A DNA stretch of 64,000 nt. Origin: Martinezella rhizogenes. GTDB taxonomy: Bacteria > Pseudomonadota > Alphaproteobacteria > Rhizobiales > Rhizobiaceae. The stretch lies in contig NZ_SGNY01000012.1 of assembly GCF_007002745.1 (NCBI RefSeq), positions 62,001-126,000 of the forward strand, given 5' to 3'. The position numbers and the translations under genes were made by a program. The number at the start of each line of letters is the position of its first letter. The stretch's first letter is position 1. Positions 46,993 to 58,945 of this stretch are shown in pieces. The notes beneath the pieces are model-generated. The model worked only from the letters and a program-made list of their open reading frames with translations, did no database searches and was not told the origin of the DNA.

Positions 46993-47502
46993 GACCTATC
47001 GACCGGCTATAGCCGAAGAAAAATAGCGGGATATATGCGCCGACTCGCCGGCTGTGTTGATGAAGGCTAGCTCGCGCGATCGTGGCCGTACATGCGGAGC
47101 CTTTTAACTAGCATCGTTGAGAAGGTGGCGCGTTTGTGATCCTTAATCCCGCCTGCCGTGTTCATGAGCAGATCCGTCAACAGCGCATTCGTTTTTCTGC
47201 AATGCACTTGAAGAAGCCGATTGCCGTGATATGGCGCCGTGTCCAGTAAGATTGCCAATCTCTGCGCCGGCGGGAGGGGCCTATTCCCTCGACCATCAGC
47301 GACATTTAGATCGCGACAAGTAGCGTCACCTCGCAAAGTTGGAGAAAAAGAGGGTGGCTGTATTTGATCCGCTGGGCTGGCAGGGGCGCTAGCGTTGGCG
47401 CTCGTTCATGCAGCCAACCTGCATTTCAAGTGTTGCAAAAGTAATAGATTAGCAGTGGAGACGCCCTTTTCATCTGAGTAAGGTTAGCGTGATTGAAGAA
47501 AA
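46993..47502. other. Intergenic region between the island and the virF-like gene
   Basis: No gene is supported over these 510 bases. A minus-strand frame at 47067-47336 lacks any family signature. The right end should hold the promoter of the virF-like gene. Confidence 0.45.
47423..47434 (-). promoter_or_regulatory. Possible vir box upstream of the virF-like gene
   Basis: Read on the minus strand, AACACTTGAAAT matches 9 of the 11 fixed positions of the vir-box consensus TNCAATTGAAAY. It lies about 70 bases before the ATG. It is suggestive only. Confidence 0.3.
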
Positions 47503-48456
47503 ATGGAGCTTCTCATGCCGTCCAGCAGCCAACGAACACCTCCCCGAGAATCTGAGTCTGCTCGGGTGAAGAGTGATCCTGCGTCACCAAACCGAAACCT
47601 ACCTTCCGATGTACTTGCAAAAGTTGCTACCTACGTTCCAACCCAGGATGTGGTCGAAACCGCACGAGATCTCGGAAATCTAGAGCGAACTGGCTCCGCA
47701 GGTCGCGAAGCTTTACGTCGAGGCCCTATCGGAATTTATCACGCTCGCGTGAAAAGGATTGGTACATCGGCAAAAGCAGTCTTCGATACAATCATCCCTG
47801 GGGAGCAATTGCCTGATTGGCAGGTGAACCGGCCATCTGAAACGGCAAGAACGCGGGCGGTAGGACCACTTCTGAAGTTTCAATCTGAGGCTGGAAAAGC
47901 ACGATTCACAACCAACATCCTGAACCTCCCTCAGCCTGATCAGTGCGACGCAATTCTGAGCGTGATAAAGCATCTGGACGATCTTGGGGAAGTCAATAAG
48001 ACGCGCTTAATCGAACGTTCGATCGAAATCTTGCAGCTTGATCCCCCTCTTACTTGGAACCAGGGTCAGAAATGCCCCGCCGCAGACGTATTGGTCCAGG
48101 GCGAGAAGCACTTAAACGACGACCAAAAAACTCGGGTACAACACGAGAGGAACAATCGCCCGGAGCTGCTGCGCCTGTTCCGCCGGGCTGTCGCAGACTT
48201 TGAGATTGAAAAAAACATGGCGGCGCATCCCCGCAGGTATCAAGACGCGAAAGAACCGGAGGTGAAACCTATCGACGAGGTGATTGACATAATCGAAAGA
48301 TATAGTCGATCGGTCGTGACGAGAGGGCCAAATGCTATCGGCCTTCTGACGGCACACGAGAGTTTCGTCAAGAACGTCGGTGATGCCTACACCCGTACGC
48401 GCGCCGAATTCGATTCATCCTCCCGCGATCGGGACAGATCGGCATTGTCACGGTAA
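47503..48456 (+). CDS. VirF-like F-box effector of the VirB type IV system
   Basis: The 317-residue protein has an F-box-like segment at about 32-70: 'NLPSDVLAKVATYVPTQDVV' then 'ETARDLGNLERTGSAG', with the Leu-Pro start and hydrophobic spacing seen in Agrobacterium VirF. The C-terminus has R300-x7-R308-x-R310-x-R312, the arginine pattern of VirD4-dependent translocation signals (VirF, VirE2). VirF enters plant cells and recruits SKP1 to degrade host or transferred proteins. Rhizobial relatives affect nodulation. Longer than Agrobacterium VirF (about 200 aa). ATG 47503 or 47515. Confidence 0.78.
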   Translation: MELLMPSSSQRTPPRESESARVKSDPASPNRNLPSDVLAKVATYVPTQDVVETARDLGNLERTGSAGREALRRGPIGIYHARVKRIGTSAKAVFDTIIPGEQLPDWQVNRPSETARTRAVGPLLKFQSEAGKARFTTNILNLPQPDQCDAILSVIKHLDDLGEVNKTRLIERSIEILQLDPPLTWNQGQKCPAADVLVQGEKHLNDDQKTRVQHERNNRPELLRLFRRAVADFEIEKNMAAHPRRYQDAKEPEVKPIDEVIDIIERYSRSVVTRGPNAIGLLTAHESFVKNVGDAYTRTRAEFDSSSRDRDRSALSR

Positions 48457-48663
48457 CTCTCGGCAGCCGTTCCGTGTTGGCGTGAGTGGAGGGATTACAA
48501 GGTGACTTGTCCCCGCTGTGCTCCAGGTTTCATTCGTGTTTGGTGCAGTCAATCGGCATCGGCCTCGTTGCAAGCTGTGCTGGTCCGAGGAATGAGGATT
48601 GATTGGCACCCGGAACGGCTTTTCCAAGGGGAAAACGCCAGCCGCAATCCGCAGTAGGGGCTT

Positions 48664-49473
48664 TCATCGTGAGATTGACATAGGACAAGGCTCGACCGGA
48701 GATGTAGAACAGGAGCGCGTGGGCGTGCTGCCCGACGCTCGGGTCGTGCGTCCCAATAGCCAGCCTTGGATTGCTATCGGAGCCGGAAAATCCAACACTT
48801 TGTTTGTGTACTTTTCTACCACAGCACTGAATGGTGTGCCGTCCTGCAGCTTCAACACGGCACGATGTTCGAGAAGAAACGGTGGCAGGACCAGTGGTCC
48901 TCTCCGGTTCGCAGTTAATTCATTTCCCATGTCCCAGCCTTCTGGTAGAGGAGACCAAAGCAGATTGGAAGATAGGTTGGTGCGGGTGAAGTTAAGAGAC
49001 TGAACGGCCCTGCCGAACGCTATATCACTGGTGCTCAACGCGTTATTCATTTCCATTGTCAGTCTCGCCGGAACATACCAGTTGTCGGCTTCTGATAGTA
49101 CGCGATTTCCGCAAACCAGGCGAACGCGGCGATAAGCGATAGGCTCCTCTGATCCCACGGCAAGAAGTTCTCGGATACTGCTATCGGCGGGCGTGTCTTG
49201 TACGCGCACGCGCTGGGCAACGATCTTGGAGTCTTCCGGGGCGAGTTTGTGCGCGGCACACCAGCGATCGAGCGTCAAGGTGGCGCTAGGATTTCCCAGG
49301 AGATTTGCATTCAAGGTCTGGAGAACTGCGAGCGCCTCGATCCGAGCGGTTGGTGTGTCCGGCCATGGAGAGGCGGTGGAAGATTCTTGTGCCAAGGTAT
49401 TCGCGGCCAGCACGAGCGCTATAGTCGATGCGATTGCTGTTACCTGCACAGACTTTAAGCAAAAATTCGACAT
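48664..49473 (-). CDS. Secreted protein with chorismate-lyase-like fold
   Basis: The 269-residue protein starts at ATG 49473 after AGGGAG. It has a signal peptide (VTAIASTIALVLAANTLA then QE). The mature part shows 'YRRVRLVCGNRVLSEADNWY', 'VPARLTMEMNNALSTSDIAF' and 'FGRAVQSLNFTR', the order seen in chorismate-lyase/UTRA-fold proteins. Export suggests a role other than ubiquinone synthesis. The last ~30 residues are Ser/Thr/Pro-rich and may derive from a late frameshift. Function unknown. Confidence 0.6.
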   Translation of the reverse strand: MSNFCLKSVQVTAIASTIALVLAANTLAQESSTASPWPDTPTARIEALAVLQTLNANLLGNPSATLTLDRWCAAHKLAPEDSKIVAQRVRVQDTPADSSIRELLAVGSEEPIAYRRVRLVCGNRVLSEADNWYVPARLTMEMNNALSTSDIAFGRAVQSLNFTRTNLSSNLLWSPLPEGWDMGNELTANRRGPLVLPPFLLEHRAVLKLQDGTPFSAVVEKYTNKVLDFPAPIAIQGWLLGRTTRASGSTPTRSCSTSPVEPCPMSISR

Positions 49474-50092
49474 ACTGAATTACTCCCTGGATGTGCGTGG
49501 GCGAGTTGAATGTTGATCTTGGGGAGGACTGGAAGCATCGCTGTTCGCGGAGTGGCCAGCGGGGCAGTTTGTTCCGGCTTTCGTGTCTGCTCATGCATCT
49601 TCCGCCGGCCGCCCAATCGTTCTGATTGTCCACCGTTGAGTTCAGCTCGTTTGGTGTACTGGAACTTCTAGCGTTCCTTCGAGGTTGGTTAAATGTCAAT
49701 CGTGTTACAAATGTAAAGCATTGCCTTCGGACGCGTTGCCGTTGGATGTCATACCGAAAAAACTACGTTGGCTTCTCATTACTTCAGGAAATTCGAGTGC
49801 ACTTTGTTTCGGATTAAGACGTAGATGTATGTACCAAACGGCTTTCCCCCGGTCAGTCGCCCACTCCCACCGCATTGACATGGCAATTTCTGCAGTCGGT
49901 TATTGTATCACGACAAGCCATACCGCTTTGAGGCGCCAAGGCGTCGTTGGAAGTCGTCATCTCTCGACATTGGCAATGGGGTGCGGGTAGCTTTGGAACA
50001 TTTGATCTGAATCCGCGTCAGGCGCGGCGCATTCGTAAACGAGAACCGATTCAAGCGTCGCCGCCTTGAACTCCTTCGGCGAGTGGCCGCCA
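49474..50092. other. Intergenic stretch of about 620 bases
   Basis: Only short, unsupported frames occur. I see no nod box, vir box or insertion-sequence end. Confidence 0.45.
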
Positions 50093-50335
50093 TCAGTTCT
50101 CATCATCGTCTTTTGCTTTCGAAGTGAAAGCTTCATATTGCTGTAGTGGATAAAAAAATTCACATCCGTAGGCAAAGTCCAAGAGCAACTGTTGAAAAAA
50201 TGATCTTTGTAGCGCAACGGTTGGTCCCTCGATCTCTGAAGCGGTTGGCAATCTTGTCGATTGCGTGCCGTCGACACCAGCCGGCTCCAGATCCGAGCGG
50301 CTGTTTGCAGTACCTGGTTTTTCGTTCAGGCTCAT
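50093..50335 (-). CDS. Hypothetical protein, 80 aa
   Basis: The ATG at 50335 is preceded by AAGGAGACTGAACC, a strong and well-spaced ribosome site, the main reason to accept this gene. The product is polar at the start and aromatic near the end ('LLLDFAYGCEFFYPLQQYEA'), finishing with an acidic DDDEN. No family is recognised. Confidence 0.5.
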   Translation of the reverse strand: MSLNEKPGTANSRSDLEPAGVDGTQSTRLPTASEIEGPTVALQRSFFQQLLLDFAYGCEFFYPLQQYEAFTSKAKDDDEN

Positions 50336-50565
50336 GGTTCAGTCTCCTTGTACAGCTTTCACCCCCTATGCAATCTGAATGTGCTAAAATGATTTGCCGT
50401 GGGAGAAGGTCAGTTTCAGCTGTAATCCAACGGGGCTGGATGAATGCGGCTCGCTCTGCATTAGAGGCAGATATTGGTCCGAACCTGCTCGCAAAGTCGG
50501 GACAATCCCTTGTTTGCCAAACACTGTCGAGAGTGGTCCTCGCCGGTCGCCGTCAGGGGCCGCGT

Positions 50566-52464
50566 CTAAACGATAATCTGCGATCCCAGTTCAACAACCC
50601 GGTTGGCAGGAAGGTGAAAATAGTCTGATGGGAGTGAGGCCGCATTCGCAAGGAGGATGTAGAACCGGTCCTGCCAGTAGGGCATGCCTGAATTGGCGTC
50701 CGGCACCAGCTTGCGCCGGCCGAGATAGAATGAGGTCGACATGATGTCGAACTTCAGTCCGGCCTTGCGCAGCGTCGCGAGCGCCTGTGAGACGTTCTGC
50801 GATTCCATGAAGCCGAACAGCAGTTCGACGCGCGAGAAACGCTCGGAAATCTGCTCGACCTTGTAACGGTCCTGACTCGGCACACGCGGCTTGTTGACCG
50901 TGCGGATCGTCAGGATGACGTTGCGGTCGTGCAGCACGTGATTGTGCTTGAGATTGTGCAGCAGGGCGGCGGGTGCGGATTCCGGATCGCTGGTCAGGAA
51001 GATCGCCGTGCCGGGAACCTGGGCCGGCGAATGTTCGCTCTTGCGCTCGATCGAGCTGACGAAGGAGGCGAGCGGAATATCGGTGTGGCGGGTCTTTTCC
51101 ATCAGGATCGCAGTGCCGCGGCGCCAGGTCCACATGATGACGGTAAAGGCCGTGGCGATCAGGATCGGGATATAGCCGCCGTCGTGGATCTTCAAAAGAT
51201 TGGCGCCGAGGAAGATCAATTCGAGTATGACCAGCGGCGCCAGCGCGATCACCGCAACCGGCAGCGACCAGTTCCAACGGGCGCGAACGAATTCGAAGGC
51301 CATGATCGAGGTGACGACCATGGCGCCGGTGACGGAGATGCCATAGGCGGTCGCCAGCGCGTCCGAGGTTTTGAAACTCAGGACCAGGAAGATGACGCCG
51401 ATGAACAGCACGGCATTGACCGAGGGCACGAAAATCTGCCCGGTATTGGTTTCCGAGGTGAAGAGGATTTCCCTGCGCGGCAGGAAGCCAAGGTTGATGC
51501 CCTGGCGCACCATCGAGAAAGCGCCTGTTATAACAGCCTGGCTGGCGATGATCGTCGCCGCGGTCGCCAGGATGACAACCGGCAGCAGCGCCCATTGCGG
51601 ATACATCAGGTAGAAGGGATCCGACATCGTCTCCGGCTTGCCGAGCACGAGTGCGCCCTGCCCGAGATAGTTCAGCGTCAGCGACGGGAAGACCAGCAGG
51701 AACCAGGCCCACTGGATCGGGCGACGGCCGAAATGGCCGAGATCGGCATAAAGCGCCTCCGCACCCGTCACCGTCAGGAAGACGGCGCCGAGCACGACGA
51801 CGCCGTAGAAGCCCTCATGCAGCAGGAAGCTGACGGCATAGTAAGGATTGAAGGCGGCAAGAATGCCGAAATCGTCCGAGATATGCGAAATGCCGGCGGC
51901 GGCCATGACGAGGAACCAGACGGCGGTGATCGGGCCGAAGAATTTGGCGACGGCGCCGGTGCCGCGCGATTGCACGACGAAGAGCAGCGCCAGGATCACC
52001 ACCGAGATCGGCACGATATATTCCGAGAGCCTGGGCGTGACGAGCTTCAGGCCTTCGACCGCCGACAGCACCGACAGCGCCGGCGTGATCATCGCGTCGC
52101 CGAGGAAAAGCGCAGCCCCCAAGAGGCCGAGCAGCATCAGGATGGCGGTATGGCCGTTGGCGGTCTTCATCAAAAGAGCAAGCAGCGACAGCGTGCCGCC
52201 CTCGCCTTCGTTGTCGGCGCGCAGCAGGAAGAGCACATATTTGATGGTGACGATGATCGTCAGCGCCCAGATCATCAGCGAGATCAGGCTGATGACCTCG
52301 AAACGGGTGAGCCCGTCATGGGCCACCGGCTTCAACGCCTCGCGAAAGGCGTAGAGCGGGCTGGTCCCGATATCGCCGTAAACGACGCCGATGGAACCCA
52401 GCGTCAGATAGAACAGCTTTTTCGGCGTCATCTGGGATTCGGTCGGATGGCTTTCTGCGGACAT
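50566..52464 (-). CDS. kup: Kup-type potassium uptake transporter
   Basis: The 632-residue KUP/HAK/KT protein takes up K+ with protons at the inner membrane. It begins '[20 protein letters not shown]', the family's first-helix signature, followed by '[20 protein letters not shown]' and about 12 membrane helices to residue 450. A cytoplasmic tail of about 180 residues follows ('[20 protein letters not shown]'). Full length and intact. Its codon texture and neighbour aatA suggest a segment of chromosomal type brought onto the plasmid. Confidence 0.95.
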   Translation of the reverse strand: MSAESHPTESQMTPKKLFYLTLGSIGVVYGDIGTSPLYAFREALKPVAHDGLTRFEVISLISLMIWALTIIVTIKYVLFLLRADNEGEGGTLSLLALLMKTANGHTAILMLLGLLGAALFLGDAMITPALSVLSAVEGLKLVTPRLSEYIVPISVVILALLFVVQSRGTGAVAKFFGPITAVWFLVMAAAGISHISDDFGILAAFNPYYAVSFLLHEGFYGVVVLGAVFLTVTGAEALYADLGHFGRRPIQWAWFLLVFPSLTLNYLGQGALVLGKPETMSDPFYLMYPQWALLPVVILATAATIIASQAVITGAFSMVRQGINLGFLPRREILFTSETNTGQIFVPSVNAVLFIGVIFLVLSFKTSDALATAYGISVTGAMVVTSIMAFEFVRARWNWSLPVAVIALAPLVILELIFLGANLLKIHDGGYIPILIATAFTVIMWTWRRGTAILMEKTRHTDIPLASFVSSIERKSEHSPAQVPGTAIFLTSDPESAPAALLHNLKHNHVLHDRNVILTIRTVNKPRVPSQDRYKVEQISERFSRVELLFGFMESQNVSQALATLRKAGLKFDIMSTSFYLGRRKLVPDANSGMPYWQDRFYILLANAASLPSDYFHLPANRVVELGSQIIV

Positions 52465-54133
<1,669 letters not shown>

Positions 54134-54158
54134 GAGCGTATCCTCCAGAGGTTATTTT

Positions 54159-55415
54159 ATGAATGGTAGAGTTTCTCAAAAAGTGTCGGAAGAGTCCGGG
54201 CCAATGATATCGGCGTCGATCGACCCAGACAACGTTAGTATCGCGGACTTAGATCGGTTCGGCCACGCTATTTTTAAAGAATGGCGGCCGAAGCGGCCCT
54301 TCCTCCGCAGGCAGGACGGCGTATACCTCGTACTTAGGGCGGACGATGTATTGGGCTTAAGTAGTGACCCTCGGACCCGTCAGATAGAGACGGAACTGAT
54401 GCTCAATCGGGGGGTCAACGAAGGAGCGGTCTTCGACTTCGTTCGCTACAGCATGCTTTTTTCAAACAAGGAAACCCACAGCAGGCGTCGCTCTCCTTTT
54501 ACTCGGACTTTCGCATTCCGGATGATTGAAAATCTACGTCCGCAAATAAGGCAATTGACGGAGATCCTTTTTCGAGATTTGAAGGAGCTTGGTTCCTTCA
54601 ATTTCGTGGGGGAATATGCTTCAAAGCTCCCAGCCGTTACGATAGCCAGCCTGTTAGGCCTCCCGCCAAGCGACATTCCCTATTTTACTCAACTCGTCTA
54701 TCGCGTTGCTCGCTGCCTGAGCCCTTCATGGCGGGATGCCGACTTTCCGGACATCGAAAAATCAGCGGTCGAGTTTAAGAACTACGTGCAAGCGGTAATT
54801 GACGATCGCCGAACGGATCCGCGTGATGACTTCCTCTCATCCTACATAAACGCAACGCGAGAAGCGGAGGATCTCTCGCCCGTCGAAGGCCTAACCCAGC
54901 TGATGCTTATCATCTTGGCTGGAACTGACACGACCAAAACCGGCCTCACTGCACTGACCGGACAGCTTTTGCAACATCGACAGGCATGGGACGCACTGTT
55001 GAACGATGGTACTCTCGTGGCCGCCGCCGTCGAGGAGGGACTGCGCTTTGAGCCTCCAGTCGGATCCTATCCCCGTTCAACACTGGCAGATATTGATCTT
55101 GACGGGTTCATACTACCCAAAAATAGTCTTCTCGCACTTTGCACCATGTCCGCGCTAAGAGACGAGAAACACTATGTCCACCCTCAACTTTTCGATATTC
55201 ATCGCAAGCAGATGCGCTGGCATATGGTATTTGGCACCGGTGAACATCGATGCCTTGGGGAAGCGTTGGCTCGTTTGGAATTGCAAGAAGGACTTGCTAC
55301 GGTGCTTAGACATGCTCCCAATCTCTCGATTGAAGGTGAATGGCAGGCGGTACAGGGTCATGGAGGTGTGCGCCGAATTGCGGAGATGAGAGTTGGCTTC
55401 AATCGAGAAAATTGA
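54159..55415 (+). CDS. Cytochrome P450, possibly VirH-like
   Basis: The 418-residue soluble bacterial P450 (ATG 54159) has all core motifs. The I-helix oxygen-activating AGTDTT is at 254-259, ExxR at E293-R296 in 'EEGLRFEPP', and the haem loop 'FGTGEHRCLGEALARLE' with C365. It needs a separate ferredoxin and reductase. It lies 26 bases after the aatA pseudogene and 203 upstream of virA. Ti plasmids carry P450 genes (virH) beside vir genes that detoxify plant phenolics; the same role here is inferred from position. Confidence 0.9.
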   Translation: MNGRVSQKVSEESGPMISASIDPDNVSIADLDRFGHAIFKEWRPKRPFLRRQDGVYLVLRADDVLGLSSDPRTRQIETELMLNRGVNEGAVFDFVRYSMLFSNKETHSRRRSPFTRTFAFRMIENLRPQIRQLTEILFRDLKELGSFNFVGEYASKLPAVTIASLLGLPPSDIPYFTQLVYRVARCLSPSWRDADFPDIEKSAVEFKNYVQAVIDDRRTDPRDDFLSSYINATREAEDLSPVEGLTQLMLIILAGTDTTKTGLTALTGQLLQHRQAWDALLNDGTLVAAAVEEGLRFEPPVGSYPRSTLADIDLDGFILPKNSLLALCTMSALRDEKHYVHPQLFDIHRKQMRWHMVFGTGEHRCLGEALARLELQEGLATVLRHAPNLSIEGEWQAVQGHGGVRRIAEMRVGFNREN

Positions 55416-55618
55416 AGCGAGTTGCTTTCTCTCGTTGGCTGATGGGAAGAAAGCGCATAGGAGTCGCCGCCAAATTCTTGTCGGACCAGCTTGGTTTGTT
55501 CGGTCGGTGTTTTTCACCGTGGATGCGGAGTAATGAGAAACTGGGTCAGACCACTGGGCTCCGTTGATTCCGCGAAATCTGCTTAGTTGGATTGGCTGTC
55601 AGAAGGAGAGGTGACCGC

Positions 55619-58174
55619 ATGATTTGGGATCATTTATCACCTTCCCGAAGGGTTCTGCTTGATATCAAATCGTGGTCTGTATTGGTACTGGTAATTGCCT
55701 CGATATCTTTTGCGGTTCTGGCCATAGGATCTTGGCAAGACAACGAAAGCAACGAAGCGATCCTGACAGAGCTGCAATCGATCGACGTGGATTGCGCGAT
55801 GCTGCAGCGGAATGTGTTGCGTGCTCACGCCGGCCTTCTTCGGAATTACCATCCTCTTATCGTCCCTCTGGGGCGACTGCGCACGAGCGTCGCAGATTTA
55901 CAGCAGCTTTTTAGGCGGGCGGGCCTCGACGGGGCCGGTGAATTTTCTGAATTGCTGGCGCGGGTGAAGAGCTCAGTAGATGCGACCGACGCAGCCGTTG
56001 CAGCGTTCGGTACGCAAAATGTAATGTTCCAGGATTCGTTGGCGACCTTTAACCAGTCGATAGCTTCGCTTCCGAGGTCTTTGGATACGAGGGATTTGAA
56101 CTCGCTAGAAGTCGCTGAGTTGGGCTATCTGATGCTCCAGTTTTCGTCTCAGCCAAATTTCGAGTTTGCACGGGAAATCAACCAACGTCTCGACCGGCTT
56201 CAGGTTTCGGCGAACGGGGATAAGGCAGGCGTCAAGGAGATCGTTCGCAGTGGGAGGATTATCCTGACTCTACTGCCGCGATTGAAAGACACCGTTGGAG
56301 TGATCCAAACTTCTGAAACCATCGACAACACGAAGAAGTTGCAGCGAGCATACCTTGAAGCTTATAGCTTGGCCAGCGCGGGTGAACAGCGGGTACGGGT
56401 CTTCCTCGGCGCAGTTTCGGTTTTCTTTTGCTTTTGCATAATTTCCCTAGTCCATAGGTTACATCTGCGAACCAAGGTGTTGACGAGACGACTGGACTTC
56501 GAAGAAGTGATCAAAAAGATTGGGCTTTGCTTCGAAGATGCTTCAGAAGCAAAACCGTCGTTGGAATCCTCAACGAATGCCGCGTTGGGAATTATCCAAT
56601 TATTCTTTGAAGCTCATCAATGCGCGCTGGGACTGGTCAACATCAATGAGAATGACGTTGGCGTCACCTTTTTTGGAAGCACTCCTGCGCCAGAGTGGAA
56701 CGAACAACGGGTGCGCGAAATTGTTTCCACGGTAGGGGCCGAGGACGGCGGGCGGATTTTCCGAGCCTATCCTCAACGAAAAGCGAGCTGCTTCGGTGAG
56801 GACTCTCCATTTCTGTGGGTGCTGCTTGCGTTCAAGGTATCCGATCGAATAGTCGCTGTCTTTGGCCTGGGATTTGATCGAGAGCATCTACAGACGCCGA
56901 CCGCACGTGAAATGCAGCTGATGGAACTAGCGGCTGCATGTGTTAGCCACTATGCGGTCATTCGGCGCAAGCAGTCCCAGCGAGATATTCTGGAACGTCG
57001 TTTGAAACATGCGGAACGGCTTGAAGCAGTTGGTACGCTTGCCGGCGGCATTGCGCATGAATTTAACAACATTTTGGGTGCAGTTCTGGGTTACGCGGAA
57101 ATGGCACACAACGTTCTGCGCCGTCGTACTCATGCTCGAGACTACATCGATCACATCATTTCTGAAGGCAATCGAGCGCGGTTGATTGTCAACCAGATCC
57201 TTGCCCTTAGTCGAAAGCGGGATCGAACAACAAAACCATTCGATCTTTCGGAGTTAGTGACCGTGATCGCGCCGTCGTTACGTGTTGCGTTGCCTCCGGG
57301 CGTCGAGCTCGATTTCAAATATCAGAGCGCTCCAATGGTTATCGAAGGAAACTCACTTGAGGTCGAGCAAATACTGATGAATTTGTGCAAAAACTCTGCT
57401 GAAGCATGCCGAGAGTTAGGGCGTGTGGAGGTCAGCGTTAGGAGGTCTGTCGTACGGAAACACAAGGTTCTTACAAACGGTACTATTCCCACCGGCGAGT
57501 ATATCCTTCTTTCAGTTGAGGATAACGGCGCAGGCATAACAGAGGCGGTATTATCGCACATTTTCGAGCCTTTTTTTACTACCCGCGCCCGCAGCGGTGG
57601 CACGGGCCTGGGATTATCCACGGTTCACGGTCACGTTAGCGCGATGGCTGGTTACATCGACGTGGTATCAACTGTCGGCAGAGGTACGCGCTTCGACGTC
57701 TACTTGCCACCTTCGTCGAAGCAGCCGGTAAATTCAGAGAGTTTTTTTGACCCTGGAAGAATCCCGCTTGGGAACGGCGAGATTGTCGCGGTGGTCGAAC
57801 CCGACTTAGCCACGCTGGAAATGTACGAGGAAAAGATCGCGGCGCTGGGCTATGAGCCAGTCGGCTTTAACACGTTGGATGGTTTAATCGACTGGGTGTT
57901 GGAAGGAAAAGAACCTGATCTTGTTCTAATTGATCAACCGTCTTTGCTGGATGGAGACGGTGCAGGGTCCTTAATCTCAAAGCTGGCAAAAGCGCCCATC
58001 ATCATTATTGGCGAAAACCAGAAAAATGTTCCCCTTTCTGCGGATCGCGAGGGATCTGCCCGTTTTTTGGAAAAGCCGATTTCAGCAAAGACTCTCGCCT
58101 ATGTCGTTCGTGCGAATATCAGAACTGAACGAATGGTCGGCTCGAATAGCAGCGGAATCGTGATTGCGTCATAA
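55619..58174 (+). CDS. virA: VirA, plant-signal sensor histidine kinase
   Basis: The 851-residue hybrid kinase starts at ATG 55619 after AGGAGAGG. Membrane helices lie at about 17-38 and 261-280 around a periplasmic helical sensor. A GAF-like linker follows, then the dimerisation domain with phospho-acceptor H480 in '[20 protein letters not shown]', and the ATPase domain ('[20 protein letters not shown]'). The C-terminal receiver domain has D772 in '[11 protein letters not shown]'. In Agrobacterium VirA responds to phenolics and sugars and phosphorylates VirG. virG is not in the window. virB follows 770 bases downstream. Confidence 0.93.
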   Translation: MIWDHLSPSRRVLLDIKSWSVLVLVIASISFAVLAIGSWQDNESNEAILTELQSIDVDCAMLQRNVLRAHAGLLRNYHPLIVPLGRLRTSVADLQQLFRRAGLDGAGEFSELLARVKSSVDATDAAVAAFGTQNVMFQDSLATFNQSIASLPRSLDTRDLNSLEVAELGYLMLQFSSQPNFEFAREINQRLDRLQVSANGDKAGVKEIVRSGRIILTLLPRLKDTVGVIQTSETIDNTKKLQRAYLEAYSLASAGEQRVRVFLGAVSVFFCFCIISLVHRLHLRTKVLTRRLDFEEVIKKIGLCFEDASEAKPSLESSTNAALGIIQLFFEAHQCALGLVNINENDVGVTFFGSTPAPEWNEQRVREIVSTVGAEDGGRIFRAYPQRKASCFGEDSPFLWVLLAFKVSDRIVAVFGLGFDREHLQTPTAREMQLMELAAACVSHYAVIRRKQSQRDILERRLKHAERLEAVGTLAGGIAHEFNNILGAVLGYAEMAHNVLRRRTHARDYIDHIISEGNRARLIVNQILALSRKRDRTTKPFDLSELVTVIAPSLRVALPPGVELDFKYQSAPMVIEGNSLEVEQILMNLCKNSAEACRELGRVEVSVRRSVVRKHKVLTNGTIPTGEYILLSVEDNGAGITEAVLSHIFEPFFTTRARSGGTGLGLSTVHGHVSAMAGYIDVVSTVGRGTRFDVYLPPSSKQPVNSESFFDPGRIPLGNGEIVAVVEPDLATLEMYEEKIAALGYEPVGFNTLDGLIDWVLEGKEPDLVLIDQPSLLDGDGAGSLISKLAKAPIIIIGENQKNVPLSADREGSARFLEKPISAKTLAYVVRANIRTERMVGSNSSGIVIAS

Positions 58175-58246
58175 ACCGATACGCCCTCTGAACAGAAGCC
58201 GGCCGCACAACGCGATTGCTTATTAATTTAATCCCCAGTCGCGGAA

Positions 58247-58489
58247 TCAGCCGGTCAGTCCCGACATCCGCAACAACGCAACTCCGGTTGCGGCTGCAAT
58301 CACCGCCAGTGATATACAGGCAAAAAACCGGTAAACCTGCTCTTTTGATGTTAAGAGGAGATGGATCGAAGCGATCATCAGAAGGAAAATCGTCGCAAGT
58401 GCGCCATACGCCCAATACTCGTTCGAATAAAGCCATGTTCCCAAAGCCAACAGACCGCAAACAAAAAAAACGAGTTCGAGCTTTTGCAA
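58247..58489 (-). CDS. Small membrane protein between virA and virB1
   Basis: The 80-residue protein starts at TTG 58489 after GAGGTG. Almost all of it is hydrophobic in three segments ('LELVFFVCGLLALGTWLY', 'YGALATIFLLMIASIHLLL', 'FFACISLAVIAAATGVALLR'). It is convergent with virA. No family is recognised, and a link to the secretion system is unproven. Confidence 0.5.
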   Translation of the reverse strand: MQKLELVFFVCGLLALGTWLYSNEYWAYGALATIFLLMIASIHLLLTSKEQVYRFFACISLAVIAAATGVALLRMSGLTG

Positions 58490-58945
58490 GACAACACCTC
58501 AAAAAGATCTCGTTGTGATCCTAGGACATCGGTCTCGCAGGTCAATACTGCGATCGCGTTTCATGCAACGGACTTGATGTATCTGCCGCGCGGCACTAGG
58601 AGACGTGAGGAACGGCCCCCTGTCTAGGGTGCAGTCGGTGCCGATCTCCGCTTCGGGGGCGCTTTGCGAAATCTCCTGCGGCTGCACCATCCTCCGCGCC
58701 AGCCTGCGAAAATTTTCGAAAACCGCCGCTATGGTGAATTCGCTCTCATGGCCTAGGGATCACCGCTTGGGCCGCCGATTCCCTCGATTCAAGAAATCAA
58801 ACGGCTTCGCTTCGATGCTTCAAATGAAACCGAGAGGTAAGATAATAAAATCAGAAAGTAACAGACACCTCCCATAGTCGCGACTGTTAGCGATCGAGTC
58901 ATTTCATGCTGACCAAGATCATTGCGATACAGTGGGGAATAAACA
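58490..58945. other. virB promoter region
   Basis: The 456 bases upstream of virB1 hold no supportable gene. They contain the vir-box-like site at 58819-58830, and the start of the virB message is expected between it and the virB1 ATG. Confidence 0.5.
58819..58830 (+). promoter_or_regulatory. vir box upstream of virB1
   Basis: TTCAAATGAAAC matches the VirG-binding consensus TNCAATTGAAAY at 10 of 11 fixed positions. It lies about 115 bases upstream of the virB1 ATG, which suits phospho-VirG activation of the virB operon. Confidence 0.6.

Noticed and set aside
47067-47336. 89-residue minus-strand open frame
   Set aside because: No ribosome site, no recognisable family, low-complexity basic composition.
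49957-50277. 106-residue minus-strand open frame
   Set aside because: Overlaps the better supported 80-residue gene and has no clear ribosome site or family.
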